A stretch of 64,000 nucleotides of DNA from positions 2,704,501 to 2,768,500 of the forward strand of contig NZ_CP009122.1 of NCBI RefSeq assembly GCF_000803645.1, in the 5' to 3' direction. Below are positions 17,057 to 26,513 of the stretch, piece by piece. The notes under the pieces are model-generated. The model was not told the DNA's origin and did no database searches. It worked only from the letters and a program-made list of their open reading frames with translations. Position numbers and translations under genes: made by a program. Within the stretch, counting starts at the first letter, position 1; every line of letters starts with the position of its first letter. The DNA comes from Sphingopyxis fribergensis (lineage in GTDB: Bacteria; Pseudomonadota; Alphaproteobacteria; Sphingomonadales; Sphingomonadaceae).

Positions 17057-20000
17057 TCGCGGACGACCGTAACGCGCATAGAGTGTCGGCAGCACGAACA
17101 GGGTGAGCAAGGTGGCGGAGATCAGCCCGCCTATCACGACCGTCGCGAGCGGTTTTTGCACTTCGGCTCCCGCCCCGGTCGCGAGCGCCATCGGGACAAA
17201 ACCCAGCGAGGCAACGAGCGCGGTCATCACGACCGGCCGCAGCCGCGCCAGTGCGCCCGCTTTCGCCGCTTCGGCACGTGCCGTCCCCTCGGCGATCAAT
17301 TGCTGGATCGATGTCACCATCACCAGCCCGTTGAGCACCGCGATCCCCGACAAAGCGATGAAGCCCACCGCTGCCGAAATCGAGAAGGGCATCCCGCGCA
17401 AGGCCAGCGCGAGCGTCCCGCCGACAAGCGCGAGCGGCACGCCGGTGAAGACGATCGCCGCATCGCGTGCGCTGCCCAAAGCCCCATAGAGAAGCAGCAA
17501 GATCAGCGCGAAACAGGCCGGAACGACGAGCGCGAGGCGGTCACGCGCCGAGGCCAGATTTTCGAACTGCCCGCCCCATTCGACATATTGGCCCGCGGGC
17601 AGCCGCACCTGTTCGCGGATGGCCGATTGTGCATCCCCGACGACGCTGGCGACATCGCGGCCGCGGACGTTCGCCTGCACGACGATCCGCCTTTTGCCAT
17701 TCTCGCGGCTGATCTGGTTCGGACCGTCGACCACCTCAAGCTCGGCAACGCTTTCGAGCGGGACGAAACTGCCGTCCGGCGTCGGCACCGGAACCTGCCC
17801 CAGCGCCGCGAAATCGGCACGGACGGCATCGGACAGGCGGATCGTGACCGCAAAACGCCGGTCGCCTTCGAAAATCGCGCCAGCGTCGCGTCCGCCGACT
17901 GCGGCTGCGACGGTCTCCTGCAACGCCGCCGCCGTGATGCCGAGTCCGGCCATCGCCTCGCGGTTCGGCCGGATATCGAGCATCGGCAGGCCTTCGGTCT
18001 GCTCGACACGAACGTCGGTCGCCCCCTCGGTCTTGCGCATCACCGCGGCGATCCGGTTGGCGGTCGCCGCGATCGCGTCGCTATCGTCGCCAAAGACCTT
18101 GACCGCGACGTCGCCGCGTACCCCGGCGATCAGCTCGTTAAAGCGCATCTGGATCGGCTGGCTGATCTCGAACGCATTGCCGGGCAGGTTAGAAAGCGTC
18201 TCTTCGACTTTCGCGGTCAATTCGGCTTTCGACAGCCGCGGATCGGGCCAGCCCTTCCGGTCTTTCATGATGATGAAGGTGTCCGAAATATTTGGCGGCA
18301 TCGGATCCGACGCGAGTTCAGCGGTACCCGTCTTTGAAAAGACGAACTTCACCTCGGGCAGGGTCGCCAGTGCGCGTTCGGCGCGAAGCTGCATCGCCTG
18401 GCTCTGGTCAACCGATGTTCCCGGGACGCGCAGCAGCTGTGCGGTAAGGTCGCCTTCGTCGAGCTGCGGCAGGAATTCCTGCCCAAGCGTGGCATAGGCG
18501 CCCGCGCCCAGAACAAGCGCGCCGGCCGCCGCGAGCATCGTCTTTCGCGGCTGCCGCATCGCTCGGTCGAGACCGGGTTGGTAGCGCGCGCCGAGCCAGC
18601 GCATGATCCGCCCTTCCTTTTCCTCGACCGGCTTCGACAACAGACAGGCGAGCAGCGCGGGGACGAAGGTCAGCGACAGGACAAAGGCGGCGGCAAGCGC
18701 AGCGATGACGGTCAGCGCCATCGGCGTGAAGGTCTTTCCTTCGATCCCGGTCAGCGTCAGCAGCGGGACATAGACGAGGATGATGATCGCCTGCCCATAG
18801 ACCGAAGGGCGGATCATCTCGCGCGCCGCCGCCGCGACGACGCCGAGGCGCTCGTCGCGGTCGAGCGTGCGGCCAAGTTTGTGCTGACGTTCGCCGATAC
18901 GGCGCAGAGTATTTTCGACGATGATCACCGCGCCGTCGACGATCAGACCGAAATCGAGCGCGCCGAGACTCATCAAATTCGCCGACACGCCGCCCTGCAA
19001 CATGCCGAAGCTCGTCAACAGCATCGTGATCGGGATGACCAGCGCCGCGATGAGAGCCGCACGGAAATTGCCGAGCAAAAGAAAGAGGATGACGATAACG
19101 AGCAGAGCGCCTTCGGTGAGGTTCTTCGCCACCGTCCGGATCGTCGCGTTGACGAGCCCGGTGCGGTCGAGCACCGGCTGAATGACGATATCGGTCGGCA
19201 GCGAAGCGTTGATTTCGTCGAGCCGCTCGGCAACCAGTCCCGCAATGTTCCGGCTGTTCTCGCCGATCCGCATGATCGCGGTGCCGACGACGACCTCGCG
19301 GCCGCTTTCGGACGCCGAGCCCATGCGAATTGCCTGTCCCGTGCGCACGCTTGCGACCTGATCGAGGCGAATCGGCACGCCGCCGCGCGTCGCGATCACC
19401 GTCTGCGCAAGCTGATCGGCGCTGGCGATACGGGCGTCGGAACGCACCGCCAGCCCTTCGCCATTGCGGTCGACCACGCCCGCACCGATCGCCTGATTGT
19501 TCGCCTCCAGAGCCTGCGCGAGATCACCCAAACTCAATCCGAGCGCCGCGAGCCGCTGCATATCGGGTACGACCTGATATTGCTTCACATAGCCGCCGAT
19601 CGTGTCGACGCCAGCAAGGCCGGGTATCGGCTTGAGCAACGGCGTGACGATCCAGTCCTGCGCCGTGCGCAGATAGGTCGCCTTTTCGGCGTCGGTGACC
19701 AGCCGCTCGCCCTCCGGGGTGATATAGCTGCCATCGGGTTGCATCCCCGGCTCGTCGGGCTTGTGCTTGTCGTCCTTGCGGTGCTCCATATGGACGGTCC
19801 ACATGAAAACCTCGCCGAGACCCGTCGCAATTGGGCCCATCTCGGGGTCGACACCGTCGGGCAGCGCGCGTTCAGCATCGCGCAGCCGTTCGGCGACCTG
19901 CGCGCGGGCGAAATAAATGTCAGTGCCATCGGTGAACACCGCGGTGACCTGCGCAAAGCCATTGCGGCTGAGCGAGCGCGTGCTTTCCAGCCCAGATATG

Positions 20001-20224
20001 CCAGCAAGCGCGGTTTCGATCGGGAAAGCGACCTGGCGTTCGACCTGTTCGGGCGAAAGCGCGGGTGCGCGTATGCTGATCTGCACCTGATTGTTGGTGA
20101 TGTCGGGGACGGCGTCGATCGGCAGGCGCGCCAGGGCCCAAGCACCGATCAATGTGGCGATGGCGGTGACGAGCAGGATGAACCAGCGCCGCGCGACCGC
20201 GAAATTGACGATCGAGGCGATCAT
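17048..20224 (-). CDS. czcA: heavy-metal RND efflux pump, CzcA type
   Basis: Inner-membrane proton antiporter of 1058 aa. The ATG at 20224 (MIASIVNFAVARRW) is chosen over a codon 15 bases upstream because it follows the upstream stop by one base and a GGGGGG ribosome site. The fourth membrane segment contains DFGLIVDGAVIIVEN, an exact match to the DFGxxxDGAxxxVEN signature of the HME-RND class for Co/Zn/Cd, including the two Asp and one Glu needed for proton transfer. It forms a tripartite pump with the adaptor and TolC-type protein upstream in the same operon. A short Asp/Lys/His insertion near residues 120-150 (HMEHRKDDKHKPDEPG) sits in the periplasmic porter domain. Confidence 0.93.
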   Translation of the reverse strand: MIASIVNFAVARRWFILLVTAIATLIGAWALARLPIDAVPDITNNQVQISIRAPALSPEQVERQVAFPIETALAGISGLESTRSLSRNGFAQVTAVFTDGTDIYFARAQVAERLRDAERALPDGVDPEMGPIATGLGEVFMWTVHMEHRKDDKHKPDEPGMQPDGSYITPEGERLVTDAEKATYLRTAQDWIVTPLLKPIPGLAGVDTIGGYVKQYQVVPDMQRLAALGLSLGDLAQALEANNQAIGAGVVDRNGEGLAVRSDARIASADQLAQTVIATRGGVPIRLDQVASVRTGQAIRMGSASESGREVVVGTAIMRIGENSRNIAGLVAERLDEINASLPTDIVIQPVLDRTGLVNATIRTVAKNLTEGALLVIVILFLLLGNFRAALIAALVIPITMLLTSFGMLQGGVSANLMSLGALDFGLIVDGAVIIVENTLRRIGERQHKLGRTLDRDERLGVVAAAAREMIRPSVYGQAIIILVYVPLLTLTGIEGKTFTPMALTVIAALAAAFVLSLTFVPALLACLLSKPVEEKEGRIMRWLGARYQPGLDRAMRQPRKTMLAAAGALVLGAGAYATLGQEFLPQLDEGDLTAQLLRVPGTSVDQSQAMQLRAERALATLPEVKFVFSKTGTAELASDPMPPNISDTFIIMKDRKGWPDPRLSKAELTAKVEETLSNLPGNAFEISQPIQMRFNELIAGVRGDVAVKVFGDDSDAIAATANRIAAVMRKTEGATDVRVEQTEGLPMLDIRPNREAMAGLGITAAALQETVAAAVGGRDAGAIFEGDRRFAVTIRLSDAVRADFAALGQVPVPTPDGSFVPLESVAELEVVDGPNQISRENGKRRIVVQANVRGRDVASVVGDAQSAIREQVRLPAGQYVEWGGQFENLASARDRLALVVPACFALILLLLYGALGSARDAAIVFTGVPLALVGGTLALALRGMPFSISAAVGFIALSGIAVLNGLVMVTSIQQLIAEGTARAEAAKAGALARLRPVVMTALVASLGFVPMALATGAGAEVQKPLATVVIGGLISATLLTLFVLPTLYARYGRPRLR

Positions 20225-20225
20225 G

Positions 20226-21350
20226 TCAGTGCCCCCCATGTTCGGCTTCGCCCTTGGCGAGTTCGGCCTTCAGGGTAAAACTGCCCTCGCCCGCGAGGCT
20301 CTCGCGGCCCGACAAGCCGGGGACGGTCGCCACGCCGCCGACACGCGAGGTGACGGTCACGGGTACAGCGCGGAAACCGTCTTTCGTGTGGACGAAGACG
20401 CTTGTGCGGCCCGCGACGGTCTGGATCGCGCTGTCGGGGATGCTCACCGCGTCACCCGAAGCGCCGATCTGCAGGATCGCCGTAACGGGCTCGCCGGGGC
20501 GCCAGCTGCCACCACTGTTGTCGAGCAGGGCCACAGCCGGCACCAGGCGCGTCGCGGCATCGAGCACGGGCGCCACGAACCGGACACGCGCGACGGAGTT
20601 GCGCGCACCCGCACGGACCTCGACCGGCGTCCCGACGCGGACCCGCCCCGCATCCGCCGGGGCGAGCGACAGATGGATCGCCACGCGGCCGAGGTTGGCG
20701 ACGCGGAACAGTTCGGCATCGGGGGCGACGGTCTGGCCGAGCACGACGCTGCGCGCCGTCACCTGCCCGCCGATCGGCGCGATAACGCCGATGCGGTTGA
20801 GCGAGCCGCCGCCGACGCCCGCAGCGGACAGCTGCTGCCCGGCAAGGCGCAGAGCAATGCTCGCCTCGGTCATTGCGGTGCGCGCCGCGATCAGGTCGCG
20901 TTCGGGCGAAACCTTGAGCGCGAAGAGCCGTTCCTCGCGCGAGAGGTTCGAGCGCGCGAGATTTGCGCGCGCCCGCGCGGCTTCGACCTCGGCACGCAGA
21001 CCCGCGGCGTCGCGGCTCTCGATCACTGCGACGACCTCGCCGCGGCGGACGGTTTCACCGAGGTTATGGTTCAGCGCGACGATGCGCCCGCCGATTGCGG
21101 CCGACACGACTTGCGTCGCCTGCGGGTCGCTCTCGATCGTTGCGGGTAGGCTGAGCGTGCTCACCCCCGCCGTCGGGCGGACGAGCGTTATTCCCGCCGC
21201 CTCGATTTGCTGCGTGGTCAGATGGATTACGCCCTCGGCCTCTTTTGCCTCGACCTTTGCAGCCGGCGGCGCCCCTTGCTGGCCGCAGCCGGCCAGAACA
21301 AGCGTCAGCGCGAGCGGCAGTACCGCCCGATATTTGGTCTTTGTCGTCAT
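20226..21350 (-). CDS. czcB: RND efflux periplasmic adaptor, CzcB type
   Basis: Membrane fusion protein of 374 aa with a lipoprotein signal (TLVLAGCGQQ). The lipoyl/barrel-sandwich halves flank an alpha-hairpin (about residues 110-180, rich in Ala/Arg/Glu), followed by a beta-barrel and the membrane-proximal domain ending in a His-rich tail (EAEHGGH). It links the CzcA-like pump to the outer-membrane channel. Stop and czcA start are one base apart; its own start overlaps the TolC-type stop by 4 nt. Confidence 0.92.
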   Translation of the reverse strand: MTTKTKYRAVLPLALTLVLAGCGQQGAPPAAKVEAKEAEGVIHLTTQQIEAAGITLVRPTAGVSTLSLPATIESDPQATQVVSAAIGGRIVALNHNLGETVRRGEVVAVIESRDAAGLRAEVEAARARANLARSNLSREERLFALKVSPERDLIAARTAMTEASIALRLAGQQLSAAGVGGGSLNRIGVIAPIGGQVTARSVVLGQTVAPDAELFRVANLGRVAIHLSLAPADAGRVRVGTPVEVRAGARNSVARVRFVAPVLDAATRLVPAVALLDNSGGSWRPGEPVTAILQIGASGDAVSIPDSAIQTVAGRTSVFVHTKDGFRAVPVTVTSRVGGVATVPGLSGRESLAGEGSFTLKAELAKGEAEHGGH

Positions 21351-22612
21351 TTGATTTCTCCCTCGGCGGGTAGCCGGGCCGTCAGTCGTTCAAGGCGTGC
21401 GGCGGCATCATGATAGGCGGCGCGTGCGTCGATTCCGGCGCGGCGCGTGTCGAGCAGGGTCCGTTCGGCGTCGAGCAGGATGAGCTGGTCGAACTTGCCC
21501 TCGGCATAGCCGATGCGCGCGATGCGGGCGACTTCGGTCGCTGCCGTCATCGCGGGTTCGGAGGCGCGCACGGCCGTGGCGGCGCGGTCGCGGTCGGCCT
21601 CGGCCGCCGCAATCGCGCGCTCGGCCTCGAACAGCGCGATACGCTGCTGCGCCTCGGCGCGGTCGCGCTCGCGCGCGGCCTGGGTCACCGCTGCCCTGCC
21701 GCCATTGAACAGCGGCAGCGGCACCGACACGCCGAAGACCATCGCCCGATCATTGCTCGCCTCAAGCCGCCGCGTCCCGGCGATCAGCGTCACGTCGGGC
21801 GCCCGCTGGCTCCGCGCCAGCCGTAGTTCGGCCTCGGCCGACGACGCGTCGGCGGTCGCCGCAGCCAAAGCCAGCGTGCCGTGCGGATCGACCGGAGCTG
21901 CCGGCCCCTGCTCCGTCACCGCGGCGCGATCGAACCAGCCTTGATCGAGCGCCGCCCCGGCGCCATCGCCGACATATTGCGCCAGCGCCGCGCGCGTCGC
22001 CCTCGCCGCACGCCGTGCGGTCTCCGCGTCGGTTGTCGCGCGGACCTGTTCCAGCACGGCGCGCTGCTCGTCGATCGGCGAATTGGCGCCGACCATCACA
22101 CGGTCGCGCGCGATGCGCAGATTATCGGTCGTCACCGCGAGCTGTGCTTCGGCGATTTTGGCGCGGCGTTCGGATGCGATCGCCGCGACATAAGCCTCGG
22201 TCACCGCCACCCGGCGGTCGGCCTCGGCAACGGCAAGGTCGATCCACGCGCGCCGCACCTTCGCATCGGCGACCGCGACGCGCGCCGATCTTTTCCCGCC
22301 AAGTTCGACAGGCATCGCAAAGGCGACGGTCGTGTCGGACTCGTCGAAGCCGCGATATGGCCCGGTGCCGAGCGCATTTTCGGTGTCGACGCTGACCGAC
22401 GGATTGGGACGCAGCCCGGCGACGGTTCGCCCCGCCTGTGCGGCCGAGACGCCGGCCTCGGTCGCCTGCGTCAGCGGGGTCGCAACGCAGGCGGCCGCCA
22501 GTGCTTCGTCAAGGGTGAGTATATCGCCGCCCGCGGACGGGGACGAGCTTTGCGCCTGCGCCGGCAAGGCACAGAGCGACGCGGCCAGCACGGCCGCCAA
22601 AAATGATTTCAT
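21347..22612 (-). CDS. czcC: TolC-family outer-membrane efflux protein, CzcC type
   Basis: Outer-membrane factor of 421 aa with signal peptide (MKSFLAAVLAASLCALPAQAQ). The two internally repeated OEP regions are visible as long Ala/Arg/Glu-rich helices around residues 120-220 and 290-410, with NPSVSVDTENALGTGPYRGFD at the first strand. It is the exit duct of the CzcCBA pump. It follows the His-rich gene by 59 bp, a gap with a small GCCGG/CCGGC hairpin. Confidence 0.9.
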   Translation of the reverse strand: MKSFLAAVLAASLCALPAQAQSSSPSAGGDILTLDEALAAACVATPLTQATEAGVSAAQAGRTVAGLRPNPSVSVDTENALGTGPYRGFDESDTTVAFAMPVELGGKRSARVAVADAKVRRAWIDLAVAEADRRVAVTEAYVAAIASERRAKIAEAQLAVTTDNLRIARDRVMVGANSPIDEQRAVLEQVRATTDAETARRAARATRAALAQYVGDGAGAALDQGWFDRAAVTEQGPAAPVDPHGTLALAAATADASSAEAELRLARSQRAPDVTLIAGTRRLEASNDRAMVFGVSVPLPLFNGGRAAVTQAARERDRAEAQQRIALFEAERAIAAAEADRDRAATAVRASEPAMTAATEVARIARIGYAEGKFDQLILLDAERTLLDTRRAGIDARAAYHDAAARLERLTARLPAEGEIK

Positions 22613-22671
22613 CGGTTATTATCCTGAACAAGCCAAAGAAAGCCGCCGGATAACCGGCAGCACGGGCTGGT

Positions 22672-23037
22672 TCAGGCGATCGGCGGCCGCAGGTTCGCGT
22701 CGGGGATCAATTGCCGCATGAAATCGGAGCCCGCGACAAAATTCAGGCCATGGAGCGGCAAGTGGGTCGGTGTAGCGTGCGCGCCGACAGCGCCCACCTG
22801 ATGATGGCCATGGCAGCCACCGTGGTTATGCAACCCCATCTCGTCGGGATCATTGGCGGGTTCACCCTGCGTGTGGCCACTGTCTTCCGCGCAGGATTCG
22901 GTTGTGCTCCACTCGGGGGCCTCGACCGCATGCGCAATGCTCCCGAATCCGATCGAGAGCGATACCAGCAAGCCAATCAGGAGGCACGTCAGCGTCCGCA
23001 TACCCGCGCCTATAATCGCGCGCGGGCGCAATGTCAC
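22672..23037 (-). CDS. small exported His-rich protein, hypothetical
   Basis: A 121-aa protein without a recognised family. It has a hydrophobic export signal (TCLLIGLLVSLSIGFGSIAHA) and a cluster of ten or so His between residues 70 and 96 (LHNHGGCHGHHQ then HATPTHLPLH), with Cys49 and Cys75. This composition suggests periplasmic metal binding, fitting its place between a regulator and the CzcCBA pump. The GTG at 23037 overlaps the regulator stop by 4 nt and has a GAGGG site, so it is used here; an internal ATG at 23001 (MRTLTCLL) would give a shorter signal peptide and is also possible. Function is inferred from composition and context. Confidence 0.7.
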   Translation of the reverse strand: MTLRPRAIIGAGMRTLTCLLIGLLVSLSIGFGSIAHAVEAPEWSTTESCAEDSGHTQGEPANDPDEMGLHNHGGCHGHHQVGAVGAHATPTHLPLHGLNFVAGSDFMRQLIPDANLRPPIA

Positions 23038-23975
23038 GCGGAGCCCTCGGCCGTCTCGATCGTGAAGCGGCTGTTCGACAGTTGCAGCTCATCGCCGCAA
23101 TGGCTGCACGCGGCGACCATGCTGAGGTCATGGCCGCACGGGCGATGGGTGAGCAGCAGCGGCGGCCCCCGCTCGTCCGAAAACCATTTGTCGCCCCATT
23201 GCAGCAGCGCGAGCAGCACCGGATAGAGGTCGCGCCCCTTTGCGGTCAGGCGATATTCGACGCGGTCGGCATGCGCCGAATAGGGCACGGTCTTCAAAAT
23301 TCCTTGCCGCACCAGCCTTTCGAGGCGGCCGGTCAGGATGTTCGTCGCCATCAGCGTGTCGCGCTGGATATCGTCGAAGCGATTGATATGCGTAAACATC
23401 GCGCGGACGACGAGGGTCGCCCAGCGGTCGCCGAACAGCTCGATCATCGTATCGACGAGGGGCCGCCCGCCAGGACGGCGCGCGCCGATTTCGCCGTTGA
23501 AGCGGCGACGTTCGTAATGCGGGACGACCTGCGCGAGCCCCGGTCCTTCCCGCCAGTCGACGTCGCGCGGGTCGATCTCGGCGCGGCAATGCGCGCACGC
23601 GGGCACGGGTTCGGTGGCATGGCCGCAGGTCACATGGTGGAGCCGGACCTGGAAATCGCGGCTATCGGCCTCCCATTTGTGCTGCCAGCGCAGCATCATC
23701 AGGCCGTTGGGAAACTGGTCGCGGCCCTTTTGGGTCAGCACATAGTGAAACCCGCGCCCGCCCTTCTTGGGCACTTTGACGAGGCATTCCTCTTCGACCA
23801 GCTTCTTGAGCCGGCCATTCACCACCGAGCGTGCGAGACCGGTCCGCGTGACGAATTCGTCGAAGCTGTGGGTGCCAAGAAAGCTCTGTTCCATGATCAG
23901 CAGCACGGGCACATCGCCGACGACATCGAGCGCGCGCCAGATCGAACAGGCCCTGATCGTGCGGTCGTGTTTCAA
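23034..23975 (-). CDS. tandem HxlR-type winged-helix transcriptional regulator
   Basis: 313 aa, about twice the normal HxlR length, made of two winged-helix units (about 1-135 and 165-295). Each shows the family pattern: a GD.. WA/PVLL helix, a recognition helix (SVVNGRLKKLV and NILTGRLERLV) and a wing ending YxLTxKGRDL/F. Each unit ends with a Cys motif of identical spacing, C-x9-C-x2-C (C117, C127, C130 and C280, C290, C293), with CGH at the first Cys, resembling a zinc ribbon. It is the first gene of the operon with the His-rich protein and CzcCBA (GTGA overlap). It plausibly autoregulates this operon; whether it senses metal or an organic effector is not determinable. Confidence 0.85.
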   Translation of the reverse strand: MKHDRTIRACSIWRALDVVGDVPVLLIMEQSFLGTHSFDEFVTRTGLARSVVNGRLKKLVEEECLVKVPKKGGRGFHYVLTQKGRDQFPNGLMMLRWQHKWEADSRDFQVRLHHVTCGHATEPVPACAHCRAEIDPRDVDWREGPGLAQVVPHYERRRFNGEIGARRPGGRPLVDTMIELFGDRWATLVVRAMFTHINRFDDIQRDTLMATNILTGRLERLVRQGILKTVPYSAHADRVEYRLTAKGRDLYPVLLALLQWGDKWFSDERGPPLLLTHRPCGHDLSMVAACSHCGDELQLSNSRFTIETAEGSA

Positions 23976-23994
23976 GTGCTTCCCTTGCTTGGAT

Positions 23995-24072
23995 CGTCAT
24001 CCCGGCGAAGGCCGGCATCTCGCCGGTGCGCCCGAAAGCGAGGGTGAGATCCCGGCCTTCGTCGGGATGACG
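23995..24072. repeat. intergenic inverted repeat (REP-like hairpin), copy 1
   Basis: Two arms of about 30 bp, beginning CGTCATCCCGGCGAAGGCC and ending in its near complement, are separated by about 17 bp. The arms differ at only a few positions. A second copy with the same outer sequence is at 61226-61297. It sits between the TBDR stop at 24110 and the start of the HxlR gene, where it could also act as a bidirectional transcript end. Confidence 0.8.
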
Positions 24073-24109
24073 TCTTTAAGGCAAAGCGCCTCGAAATTGA
24101 AATAGTCCC

Positions 24110-26398
24110 TCAAAAGCGCCCGGTCAGCTGCACCGCAATCGTGCGCGGTCGGTCGACGATGCCATTATAGGCATTGCCGGCATTGCGCGTGATCGTCGTC
24201 GCCAGCGGCATCGAACTCGCGGTCTGCAAGATACGCTCGTTCGTCAGGTTGCGGCCGATCACCGCTACTTCCCAGCGGTCGTCGACCTGTGCCAGCGCGA
24301 GCCGCGCGCCGAGCTTCACATAACCGTCCTGATGCGTGCGCGGGTCGAGGTTTGCCGAGGCGATGTACGACGAGGAGAAGTCGGCGTTGACGTTGAACGC
24401 GACCTTCATGTTCGTCGTGACCGGCGTCGTATAATCGAGGTTCAAATTGCCCGACCATTTGGGGCTGAGCGCGTTACGCTTGCCGGAATAGTCGCAGAAT
24501 CCATTTGCACCGGGCACCTGCAGATAATAGCATTGGCCGTCGGTGAAATTGGTGAATTTGAAGTCGAGATAGGCGACCGCGCCGCTGACCGTCAGCCCGT
24601 CGGCAAGCGCGGCGCGGAAATCGGCCTCGACGCCTTGCGTGCGCGCTTCGGCGGCGTTCCGAACGTTGAAGTTCAGCGTGCCGTCGAAGATGTTGACCTG
24701 AAGATCCTTATAATCGGTGCGATAGACCGAGAGGTTGAAAGCGACGTTGCGGCCCTTGTACTTCAGGCCGGCCTCGAAATTGTCGGCGCTTTCGTCTTCG
24801 AACTCAAAGGCGCCGGGCTTCGCGACGGTGGTCGAGGTCGGCAGCGAGTTCGAACGGATGTCGAAGCCCCCCGCCTTCGTCCCCTTGGCATAGGAGGCGT
24901 AGAGCATCAGGTCGTCGGTCGCATCGAACTGGACATTGACCATCGGGTTGAAGCTGTCCTCGCTGATCTTGCCCGAAATGCTATGCGCCTCGATGTTGAG
25001 CGCGCGGAAGGTCGCGGCGACGACCAGCGGGTTGAAGGTGTTGAGCGGGCCTTGGACAACCGCAAGAGAGCGGCGGCCGGTCTTTTTCTCATGGTTGAAG
25101 CGCGCGCCCGCGGTGATGCGGAGTTGGTCGGTCACCGACAATTCGCCCTGCGCAAAGCCCGATATCAGGTCCGATTTCTGCGCATAATCGCGGTCGTTGC
25201 GCGTGTCGCCCAGCGCATTGAACGGCGCGCCAAGCGCGAGGAAGGTCGGGTTGAACAGGGTGAAATCCTGCACGTCGAGCTTCGCATGCTGGTAATAGAC
25301 GCCGGCGATATAGTTGAAGGTCTCGCCGCCCGGCGAAGTCAGGCGGAGTTCCTGGCTGAACTGGCGATAATCCTCGCGCAAATTGGTGCCATCGAGAAAG
25401 CTGATCCCCGAGAAATCGACGTCGACAATTTCGCGCGTCTTGTAGTCGAGCAGCGACGAGACCGACGTCACCGTATGCTCTCCGACTTCAAGGTCGGCAT
25501 TCAGTGTCGCGCCGAACACCTTGTTCTTGCTTTCATAACCATTGTCTTCGCGGACATAGTCTGGGTTGGTGCTGACGAAGAACGGCCCCTGGAACACCGT
25601 GTTGTAATTGCCGACCGCGCCGAACACGTCGCGAGGCTGCCCCTTCATCTCGAAGTCCGCATATTCGAGCTTGAGTTCCGCGGCGAACGGCCCGCCGCGA
25701 TCGAGCTCCAGCTTGCCGCGGAAATAATATTCGTCGACGTTGGGCTCGTCGCGATCGAGTTTCTGGTTGTAGAAATAGCCGTCCATCGAGCGATGATAGC
25801 CGACAACGCGCGCCTCGACGCCTTCCGACAGCGGTCCTGACAGCACGCCGGTGAGCTGGAATTCCTTATGGTTGAATTCATAAAGGCCGCTGACCGAGCC
25901 TTCGAATTCGTCGGTCGGGCTGCGCGTCGTGATGTTGACCGCGCCGGCGATCGCATTTTTGCCGAACAAAGTCGGCTGCGGCCCGCGCAGCACCTCGACG
26001 CGTTCCATATCGACGAGCGGGAGGCGCGAGAGCTGGTCGCGGCCGTAATAGACCCCGTCGACGAACATCGCGACCGACTGTTCGAACCCCTTGTTGTCCC
26101 CCGAAGCAATCCCGCGGATCGCGATGCGGTTAGCGATCGCAGTCTGGGTGATTTTGAGGTTCGGGACCGACGACGAGATTTGTTCGAGGTTGGTCTGGCC
26201 GTAATTTTCGACCTGCTTGCCGCTGATCGCCGAGATCGAGATCGGCACGTCCGACAGGCCTTCGGCGCGCTTTTGCGCTGTGACGATGATTTCTTCGAGC
26301 CCGCCCTGTTCCTCGGCAGGGGCAGCGTCCTGCGCAAAAGCGGCGGCGGGGCTGGCAAGCGCCGATGCAGCGAGCAGCGCGACGAAATGCGTCTTCAT
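24110..26398 (-). CDS. TonB-dependent receptor, catabolic cluster C
   Basis: Outer-membrane receptor of 762 aa. The ATG at 26398 (MKTHFVALLAASALASPAAAFAQ) with GGGAGGGAGAG upstream gives a good signal peptide, so the longer frame is rejected. TonB box EEIIVTAQKRAEG, plug with RIAIRGIASGDNKGFEQ, FVDGVYYGRDQ and GAVNITTRSP, then barrel ending RTIAVQLTGRF. It is divergent from the monooxygenase/oxygenase/thiolase operon across 115 bp, which suggests it takes up that operon's hydrophobic substrate. This differs from the sugar receptors in the window, which carry other N-terminal signatures. Confidence 0.9.
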   Translation of the reverse strand: MKTHFVALLAASALASPAAAFAQDAAPAEEQGGLEEIIVTAQKRAEGLSDVPISISAISGKQVENYGQTNLEQISSSVPNLKITQTAIANRIAIRGIASGDNKGFEQSVAMFVDGVYYGRDQLSRLPLVDMERVEVLRGPQPTLFGKNAIAGAVNITTRSPTDEFEGSVSGLYEFNHKEFQLTGVLSGPLSEGVEARVVGYHRSMDGYFYNQKLDRDEPNVDEYYFRGKLELDRGGPFAAELKLEYADFEMKGQPRDVFGAVGNYNTVFQGPFFVSTNPDYVREDNGYESKNKVFGATLNADLEVGEHTVTSVSSLLDYKTREIVDVDFSGISFLDGTNLREDYRQFSQELRLTSPGGETFNYIAGVYYQHAKLDVQDFTLFNPTFLALGAPFNALGDTRNDRDYAQKSDLISGFAQGELSVTDQLRITAGARFNHEKKTGRRSLAVVQGPLNTFNPLVVAATFRALNIEAHSISGKISEDSFNPMVNVQFDATDDLMLYASYAKGTKAGGFDIRSNSLPTSTTVAKPGAFEFEDESADNFEAGLKYKGRNVAFNLSVYRTDYKDLQVNIFDGTLNFNVRNAAEARTQGVEADFRAALADGLTVSGAVAYLDFKFTNFTDGQCYYLQVPGANGFCDYSGKRNALSPKWSGNLNLDYTTPVTTNMKVAFNVNADFSSSYIASANLDPRTHQDGYVKLGARLALAQVDDRWEVAVIGRNLTNERILQTASSMPLATTITRNAGNAYNGIVDRPRTIAVQLTGRF

Positions 26399-26513
26399 AA
26401 TGTCTCTCCCTCCCACCATCGTCGGGTTTGCCCCGCGATGTTTTTCTGGCCTTGCGACTCTTATCGTCTTTAAGTATCGTTATGCAAGTCAGATAATTTG
26501 GGAGAGCAGAACA
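26399..26513. promoter_or_regulatory. divergent promoter region, cluster C
   Basis: A possible plus-strand promoter is TTGCGA at 26452-26457 and TATCGT at 26475-26480 with a 17-bp spacer, followed by GGGAGAG ahead of the GTG at 26514. The match to a housekeeping promoter is fair only. The minus-strand TBDR promoter must lie in the same stretch. Confidence 0.35.

Noticed and set aside
18578..20278. 566-aa plus-strand open frame
   Set aside because: Antisense to czcA, whose metal-pump motifs are intact; composition is Asp/Arg/His-rich shadow sequence.
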